DNA of 64,000 bases from Euryodendron excelsum (Eukaryota; Streptophyta; Magnoliopsida; Ericales; Pentaphylacaceae): contig CM065388.1 of assembly GCA_033060915.1 (NCBI GenBank), positions 27,088,501-27,152,500 on the forward strand, written 5' to 3'. Position numbers and translations under genes: made by a program. The notes under the pieces are model-generated. The model was not told the origin of the DNA. It saw nothing but the letters and a program-made list of their open reading frames with translations, and made no database searches. Shown in pieces: positions 56,741 to 64,000 of this stretch (positions are counted from its first letter, which is position 1; each line of letters starts with the position of its first letter).

Positions 56741-56760
56741 AGTCCCCAGTAGAGTCACAA
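56741..56760 (-). other. Primer binding site of element 2 (tRNA-Arg type)
   Basis: On the reverse strand TTGTGACTCTACTGGGGACT follows the LTR end GGGTGCGACA by two bases. It is the same primer type as element 1 with a few changes. Confidence 0.85.
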
Positions 56761-56762
56761 GC

Positions 56763-59700
56763 TGTCGCACCCCGGTTTTTAAGGTCCAAGGTCCTTTTGG
56801 CTCGGAGACAAAAGCATGGAACTCTGTCACTAGAACTCATCTTCCTAGAAGGACAAGTGCGACTAGGTTTGAATTGATTTGATTAAGGGCTTTTTAGAAA
56901 AATAGAAGTCGCCACCTAGCTTGATTAAGGTGAGTTAGGACACCTAAAACTAAGCATAATTCGAAAATTAAACTTAGGGTTTTTGAAAGAGGTTTGAAAA
57001 GCTCCCTCGAGGGAGGGTTTTTGGAAAGATAGGTTGTTTGACAACCTTTAGAGAGTTTTAAGCCCTTTTGAAAAATAACTCCATTTTGGTCTTGCGAAAA
57101 CAGAAATCTTTGGTCCAGGGGTAGGTTACATGTAGGGAAGATATCCTAAGATCATCACTCTACCCTGCCCTTTCGGTACCTACATGTCTAATCACCCTTT
57201 TATTTACTTACTAGGATAACCGGTTATCATTGTCCACTTTATATCCACTTTAGAATTTTTAAAAATGGGGTTTAGTCATTGCTTTGTGGATGGACGATGC
57301 ATGATGCAAGTTTTGGAAGAAGTTTAAAAACATGAAAATTTTGAAGGAGTTTGAAATAGAAACTATGAATTGATTGAAATTTTTGAAGAGGGGATTAGAG
57401 TTGAAATTGAAGTTATAATTGCACCATTTTAGGTTGCCTACGTATCTCATTTGGCAAGAATCAGGTCATTCGTAGTTCGGGCAAGAGCCCAATGGAAAAT
57501 AGGCGCATTAGGGTCTTTGGAATGTTTGAAGATGCTTTGAGGTCTTTAGAATGGTTTGAAAACACTTTGTGGTCTTTAGGAAAGATGACTTGAGGATTTT
57601 GATTTGAAGTCGGATGCCGGAGTGCTTTTGAAACAAAATTTGAAAGTTTTTTAAAAACGCTCTTGAAATAGGGTCTTGAAGTGTTTGGAAATGTTTTTGG
57701 GGACAACTTGAGGGAGTTTTGGAAGTGCTTTGAAATAACTCAAGAGAGTTTTGAAAATGTTTTGAAGTATTGTTTTGAAAACCTTGGAGGTAGGGTTTTG
57801 AAATGTTTTACTAAACTTGTCTTCGAAAAGTTTTTGAAAACATTCAGGGCTTTGGAACCCTAATATGGACAACCTTGGAGGTTGTACTTAATGTATCACC
57901 TTCCCTTGAGATCCCTAACCATAAAAGGGGTAGGGACACCTTTGGGTTGTGAGTTCTTGGAAATATTTTTGGAAATACTTTGAAGATAGAGTGTAGGAAT
58001 ATTTGAAAAGGTTATGGAGTTGGTTTTTAAAATCTCAAGAGGGTAGGAGGTTTTGGAAAAATGGGTTATGAGAATAGTTTTAAATAGGGGGAACCTTTAA
58101 AAAGGGTTCATGAGTTGGAACCTTGAAGTACACTAACCTAAGTTGGGTTGCTCTAAGGTTAGGGGTGACCTAAGGTTAACTAACTCGCGTTAGAATAACC
58201 TAGGGTTAAAGTGACTTAAGGTTAACTAACTAAGGTTGGGTTAACCTACGGTTAGGGTGACCTAGGGTTAACTAACTTAGGTTAGGCTAACCTAGGGTTG
58301 GACAACTTGGGTCAAGTTAACCTAGGGTTGGATAATTAGGGTCAAATTGACCTAGGGTTGGATAACTAGGGTTAAGTTAACCTAAGGTTAGATAACTAGG
58401 GTCAAGTTAACCTATGGTTGAATTGGAGGATGGTTTTGAAATGTGGTTTAATGCATTTGGAAAAGGGTTTTGAAAAACAAGTCATGTCATGTAAAGGACT
58501 TTGGTTAACGACCTTTTTAAAGATAATTTTTATGAAAATTTGACTCTAGCCAAATGTATGGTTTGTATGGTTGATATTTGAAAACCATTACCAGGAAGGT
58601 TTTTTTGGAGCCATTATAACCTTTATCTAGACAAGAGTGGGGATTTCAAAAATCAACACAACGATGACAACTTTTGGAAAACCATTTTTGATGCAAAGAT
58701 GGAGGGAATGAATTCTCGGAAGTTATTTTTTGAGAAGAAGATTTTGAAAATCATTTTTAGAGAAGACCATCCTAACAAGTTAGAGTTCCTATGGCTAATG
58801 TACAAGGGGAGACCACTCAAGAGAGGGTTCCATAGGGCCATTCCAACCACTAAACTTATGAGAATGGAAACCTTAGAAATCAAAGAGTTTGGAATCCACT
58901 TGTGTGCAATAATAAAGAGAGAAAGGAACCATTCTAACAATCTAGGGTTCTTATGGCCAATATACAAAGGAGACCACTCGAGAAAGGGTTCCATGGGGCC
59001 ATTCCAAGCACTAAACTTGAGAGAATGGAAACCTTGAAAGTTAGAGAGTTTGAAAACAACTATTATGCAAGTTGAAATGCAATGAGGCAAAAGTGTGAGT
59101 TAGGGGGTTAGTGGGAGATTCTCTAAGGCATGACTTTTAAGGTTTCACCCTAAACTTCAAGGAACCAACTCTTGAAACCATTTTGAGAAGAATATTGAAC
59201 TTAACAATAACATGGAAATAAGAATAATGCAAGCTTTGTAGCATATGGTTAGGAACATGAAAATGAAGCCAAGCACACAAGACATGATCAAGTTAGTAAA
59301 ATGCAAGGGGGTCATGAATACATACAAGACTTTTAGGCTACACCACATAATCAAGGGGCTCCTAGCCATACCATCTTAAAGTTGGCTAGTGAGAGATCCC
59401 CCTACACGGTGGCTCCCACTAGCTTTCCTCTAGGCATGAACTAAGAGTTCTCTTGGCTCAGGCATGCTAGAAACGGGGGTTAAAGATGAGGGTTAAAATA
59501 GAGAATAGCCTAAGTAGGCTAGGAGGGAGAGGAGAAGAGTGGAGGAAGACAAAAATGTAAAAGAGATACCACCTTTTGCCATCAATATGCTTATAGTCTT
59601 CAATGGATGGCATGGCTTGAACTTGAATGACTTCAAGAAGACTTGAGGGGCTAAAAGGGAGTGTTTAATGGTGTATAAGGCTATGTAGGTGAAGTGTATA

Positions 59701-61632
59701 GGCTTGAGGGAGGTGGAATCTAGCCTAAATGTTTGAGGGGTGGAATGTGTATAGAGATTCGAGGTTCTGGAGTAGTTTCAGCAGAGCTTCATATCAATTT
59801 CGGAGTTGGAATATGCAAAGGGGGGTGCTAGTATTTATAGGTAATCTGGAACAAGCCTACCACATGTGCTACATGCGCTTGGCCAAAATTTGCCCTAATG
59901 TATGTGGCACATACGCCAGTACTATTCCATTGCCAGAATGACACGTGGCACGCTTTCTACTAGTTAAATCTAGACGGTTGATCGAAATTTGGTCGATCTG
60001 ATCAAAATCTAGGCACATGCAGCATACGCTCTGTCACCGGGAATGTTCGTTTAAACTTTTTCTCGATAATTGAGCCAATCGGAAAGGTTTCAGGGGAATC
60101 GGTTGCACCTGGGATGTTCTTTCATGGGGCTTCTGATGAACTTTCATGTTTTCGAGAAGTTGGAATGGTGTTCAAAAGTGTGAGATATTGTCTCGGGAAA
60201 TGTGCATAAACTGGCATCTCTGTGGAGCGTCTGTGATACGTTCCGTGGGAGTTCAAAAGTAGTTGTATTTGTGTCCCATGATCAAAGCCTTCAGGAAGAG
60301 ATCTCTTCGATCGGACCATACTGATAGAAAGTACTCGAGAAATCATTTTGAAAATTCCCTGATTTATGCATTTCTTAAGTCGTTTGACGATGCATTATAA
60401 TAAGGGAATTAGGGAAAAAGTCAACTTTGGTAGAGCGTTTGCGAGACGCTCCAAGGGTTGTCAAAGTAGTGTTTGAGCCATACGATGAAGGGTTTCGAGA
60501 AACGATCTACCCTATCGAGCCGTATCAAAGGAAAGATCTATTAATGAACTTTTAGAAATTCCCGGATTTACGCATTTCTCAAGTCGTTCGACAATGCGTT
60601 ATAACCAAGGAATCGAGAGAAACGGGAATTTAGGCGGAGCGTCTGTAAGACGCTCTGAGGAACTTTTGTGGAGTCGTGAGTTTTTAGTATTGTAAGGTCC
60701 TCCTTAGGTTGAACAGGGGTGTGTGACAAGACTTGCTGTTCAATAAACTAGGATTGGTGTTGTTTTGGGACGCATTTGGTTCGTTAGGGGCAAAATGGTC
60801 ATTTTGGCTAGGTTTGTTTAAAAATGGCCCAGAATGGTCTGGACTGTTATGTTAAGTGTGCCGGGTCATTCGAGGATGGTTTCAGGAGAGTCTTTTACCC
60901 TTTGGTGGGGTTTGTGCAGCGTTGGGGCGTTTAGGGCAAAATGGTCATTTTGATAAAAGTCAGCCGGAATGGGACCGAATGGCGTGTGGAATACACCTAA
61001 CAGTTTAGTAACACTTTGGAAGAATGGACATACTGTTTTGAGGGATTTTAAACTTTCTCAAAACGCTTCTAGAGGCCCAAGGGGCAGGTTTGGTCATTTT
61101 TCACCGAGTCCGGCTAAAAGGCGCCGGTGTTGACCTAGGTGTTGGTTCTCGAGACCACTCGGTCTCAAAAAACTACCTGTGCGGTGTTGGTCCCTAAGAA
61201 CGCCTAGTCTTAGAAAGCTACCTGTAGGGTGGTGTTGGTTCCTGGGAACGCCTAGTCCCAGAAAGCTACCTGTTATGGTGGTGTTGGTCCTTGAGAACGC
61301 CTAGTCTTAGAGAACTACCGAATGACGAACATTCTACATTGGTAGGCTAGCAGGCACCAGAAGTGAACCGTATAGAATTTGATAAGATGTTGGTCCCCGA
61401 GATCGCCCAATCTCGAGAAGCTACCTGGATGGCGTTGGTTTCCGAGACCGCCCGGTCTAGAAAGCTGCCTGAAATTATGGTGCTTATGGCTCCAGCAAGC
61501 CCTTGTGGGCCCGAGAAGCGATCAGCTGACTAGATTGGAGATTGAAAGGCTCATCTTGAGCTTACCCGTGGTGTGGTGTTTGTAACCAGTTGGGCCGGAG
61601 ATTGCCAAGCGAGTAAAAATAGGGTGCTTACA
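56763..61632 (-). repeat. 5' LTR of element 2 (4870 bp)
   Basis: Matches 42097-46948. Holds the U5 hairpin (about 56915-56940), four 30-bp units (58300-58418), the 162-bp pair (58766, 58928), TATA (59829-59841), two decayed palindromes (about 59860-59937), the 208-bp-type array (60170-60680) and the degenerate repeats (about 61130-61470). Confidence 0.92.
59829..59841 (-). promoter_or_regulatory. TATA box of element 2, 5' LTR (element promoter)
   Basis: CCTATAAATACTA on the reverse strand; this copy would drive the gag transcript. Confidence 0.7.
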
Positions 61633-64000
61633 ATTCCAAGATAGTAATTTCATCCCCCCTACCCCTTGTAGAAATGTTTACTGTTACCTTTTGTTTGAGG
61701 CCCTACCTTTACTCTTCTTTTTCTTGATTTTATCCAAGTTAGACCAGTCTGCATTAATTAGAGAAAATAATGAAATGTCTTCATTACCATCAAAATTCAT
61801 TCCTAGTGACTTGCCAAGCTGTACAGTGTTATCTGCTTCCTTTTGAAAGTTCTCTTCAAATTGCTGAAGGATAATAGTATTCCGGTTGGCTATGTTCTAT
61901 GACGGAATTGAAGAAAGTGATTGGGATATCACATTTCCTCTCTTTGCAACTATTGATGATGGTTTGAAAGGCTTCCCAAATTTCTTATGGCCCAAATCAA
62001 CAAGAGAATTGACTTTCCTTTTCTTTTTTAAACTGCTTAGCTTTTTGTTATATATGGCAACTATTTCTCTCTCAATGAGGGTTGGAAGCTAAGTTTAAGC
62101 TGGGATGAGTCTGTTGAACTTACTTGTTTGTTAATGGACAGGTAAGGAGTGGAGCCTTGGTTCAGCCCCCTTTCATTTGTTGTCTTATCTGCCTGTGTAG
62201 ACTCTTTCACCAATGGCTGAATCCATTTGTCTTGGCACATTGAATAGGTGTTGGTGACTTTATAATTTACTGGTGATTCACACACTTCATTGAAAGCAAG
62301 AGTGGCAGGTGTGAAGTATTTCCCCTTCTGATATTGATGTCAACCATATTTGAAATAAGAACCTCTCTATACCCCTAAAGAACTTGTAAAGGGTTTGACT
62401 TTTCAGAATCTGCCACTTGGCTAACTAAGGCCAAATCAATGTCCTCCTTTTGAGATAAGCTTTGCAGGTCAATTCCTTCTATTTGCACTTGTCCATTGAA
62501 GATCAAAATGGGATCCTGGTTTGAGTCTCTGGCCGTTTACCCTTTGGTTTCTTCCTTGTCAGAGTTTGTGGAGGAGACTGAGATCTTCTGTACTAAACCT
62601 TTATCGAAAAATTAATTTGAATGATGTAACTGCTTCGAAGTATAACTCTGCATCTGAAGTTTTTTAAAAATACCTTCTAATACTCTAATTCTATATACAA
62701 ACCTTCCCACATGTAAATTGCAAATCCCATTTATCAAACTGTCATTGGTGGATTCGATTAGTACTCTTCCAAATTCAAGCTCTAATCTTGATGCTATAAG
62801 GTTATCGGCACAGATGGGGGAGCCCCACTAGTCACCTATTTTCATGAAATTTTTGTTGTTTCAAGCATTTAGGGACATCCTCTTAACATTTAGCCAAACT
62901 CTTCTAACAGTGTTGAATTCCTTGTAAGACCACTCATTAATTGCCAAAAACCAATTGTAGAGCCAATCTTTAGCTCCCTCTAACATGGCATGTTTGTCTT
63001 CTGCACTTGCAATTTGAATGAGGACCTTGAGGCCTCCTAATGGTTTAATTGTAATAAAGAAGATCCTTTCCATTCTCATTGCATCTTCAATTATAGGAAT
63101 CAAGTTCGGGTCATAAGTTATACCAACTGAACAATTTGAGAACCAATCCTCATCCATGTCTTCCGCCACTATCGCCTCTAAATTCAAGCCCAAAATGGAG
63201 CCACCCCTTTTGGGAGCAACCTTTTTGAAACCACCTATACATTGATTTGGATAGCTGCCCTCGTTTTGGAGCCCTTGGAAGGATTTTACTGACCTCTCTT
63301 CATGCTTTGCATTCTTCTTCTTCATCCATCTCATTGGAACCTCATAGCGAGCATATTTTACCAACAATTGGTAATGCAAGAGCCATACCCCATCAAGCAT
63401 TGCTATTGCTCTATCTGCTTCTTGTCTTTTAAGAAATCGGACAAAGTTATATCTTCAATTACTCTGCCTTCTTGATTTAAAAGGAATAAAACAATCAATA
63501 ATGATGCCAAATTTTGCAAAGATGTTCTTGAGCCATTCGTTATAGATATTAGGGGGTAGATTATCCACAAATAGGGTGAAACTTTAGATTTCTGGGTCCC
63601 TTTGATAACCTTTGTCCATACTTGTATCCCCCGAATGTAGGTGGGAATGAGAATGATAATAATCAGGGGATAAGCCAGAAGAGTGTGGATGCTTCAGGGC
63701 TTGGAGGGCTAGGACTTTCCAAGCAACTGCAAACATAGGATGGTTGGACAAGGAAGGATTACTGAATAAGAGGATGGATGAAAATCAAAACAAAATGACC
63801 TTTCTGTGCCAGGAGGTGGGACATAGGGGACAAGAGGGAATACTGAAGGCTAAAAAGGAGAGCCTTGTGGGGATTCATGTGAGGACGTTGGGGGCAAAGA
63901 AACCTTCTTACACTGGTTGAATGGTGGGATTAACAGAATAGCAACCAGAAAGACATGATGGGATAGGTAGGAACTGGAATTCCATTAAAGCTATTAAACT
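61633..64000 (-). mobile_element. L1-type LINE, 5' part (ORF1 and start of ORF2), runs off the window
   Basis: Continuation of 38274-42096 after the insertion of element 2. The first seven codons of ORF2 (MKLLSWN...) lie at 61653-61633 and reach the target duplication. ORF1 is at about 62650-63619. The 5' UTR (63620 onwards) continues past the window end. About 61654-62650 has no secure reading; it should hold the ORF1 C-terminus. Confidence 0.85.
62650..63619 (-). pseudogene. LINE ORF1 (RRM plus DUF4283-type), several stops
   Basis: ORF1 of plant L1 elements binds the element RNA. The frame opens at ATG 63619 (MDKGYQRDPE) and shows an RNA-recognition motif: RNP2-like LFVDNLP (about 63558-63578) and RNP1-like RYNFVRF (about 63433-63453). 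A Lys/Arg-rich linker follows, then the DUF4283-type region with DWLYNWFLAINEW (about 62925-62965), RRVWLNVKRMSLNA, a stop at the conserved Trp (62862) and WGSPICAD. Stops at 63584-63586 (TAA), 63455-63457 (TGA) and 62862 fit C-to-T decay; the frame is otherwise continuous here. Confidence 0.75.

Larger units (their letters stand above)
42097..61632 (-). mobile_element. Element 2: non-autonomous Tat/Ogre-like LTR retrotransposon with antisense PMD gene
   Basis: Direct repeats 42097-46948 and 56763-61632 read TGTCGC...GCTTACA on the + strand, so on the reverse strand TGTAAGC...GCGACA, the same ends as element 1. Primer site, gag, PMD gene and polypurine tract are in the same order as in element 1, all inverted. 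Protease, RT and integrase are absent. A 5-bp duplication ATTCT/ATTCC flanks it inside a LINE. The LTRs differ from each other by several percent in the stretches I compared by eye, so the insertion is not recent. Confidence 0.92.

Noticed and set aside
58699..59037. 112-codon ORF in element 2 LTR
   Set aside because: It lies in the 162-bp tandem duplication of the LTR; the other LTR copy breaks the frame.

Overview
This window is repeat-dominated nuclear DNA of a flowering plant, most likely a eudicot. The evidence is Tat/Ogre-like Ty3/gypsy retrotransposons, a plant L1-type LINE, a Mutator-like element, a CACTA transposon and a single plant-type lipid-transfer protein gene. I see no bacterial or organellar features, no convincing tRNA or rRNA gene and no CRISPR array. 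All reading was by eye, so percentages and exact splice sites are estimates.

Layout. (1) 1-18290: a large Tat/Ogre-like LTR retrotransposon, here called element 1 (+ strand), with LTRs of about 5.5 kb; the left one is cut by the window edge. The interior (4120-12812) holds a tRNA-Arg-type primer binding site, a gag frame with stops, no protease/RT/integrase, and a plant-mobile-domain (PMD) gene on the opposite strand. (2) 18291-20362: the 5' part of another Ty3/gypsy element (- strand) into whose gag element 1 inserted. (3) 20969-30348: a Mutator-like element with long inverted repeats and a perfect 9-bp target duplication. It was invaded by a CACTA element (22120-27217) and by an LTR element now reduced to a solo LTR (27620-30207, perfect 5-bp duplication). 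(4) 30358-38273: low-copy, AT-rich DNA with the only intact host gene, a secreted eight-cysteine lipid-transfer protein (34210-34578, -), and a relic duplicate of its 5' end near 35.8 kb. (5) 38274-64000: a decayed L1-type LINE (-), split at the start of its endonuclease domain by element 2 (42097-61632, -), a second Tat/Ogre-like element.

The two Tat/Ogre-like elements have the same plan: very long LTRs, gag only on the sense strand, about 2 kb of non-coding DNA, then a PMD gene on the opposite strand converging on gag. Comparing them shows that the antisense gene keeps a small 3' intron with a near-identical donor, a probable 5'-leader intron, and a promoter region that includes an E2F-like site and a GGCGC palindrome. 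The same kind of palindrome lies just upstream of the LTR TATA box. In element 1 both the gag and PMD frames run without a frameshift but carry several nonsense codons of the kind expected from C-to-T decay of methylated DNA. Lacking pol, the elements probably depended on a related autonomous element for movement.
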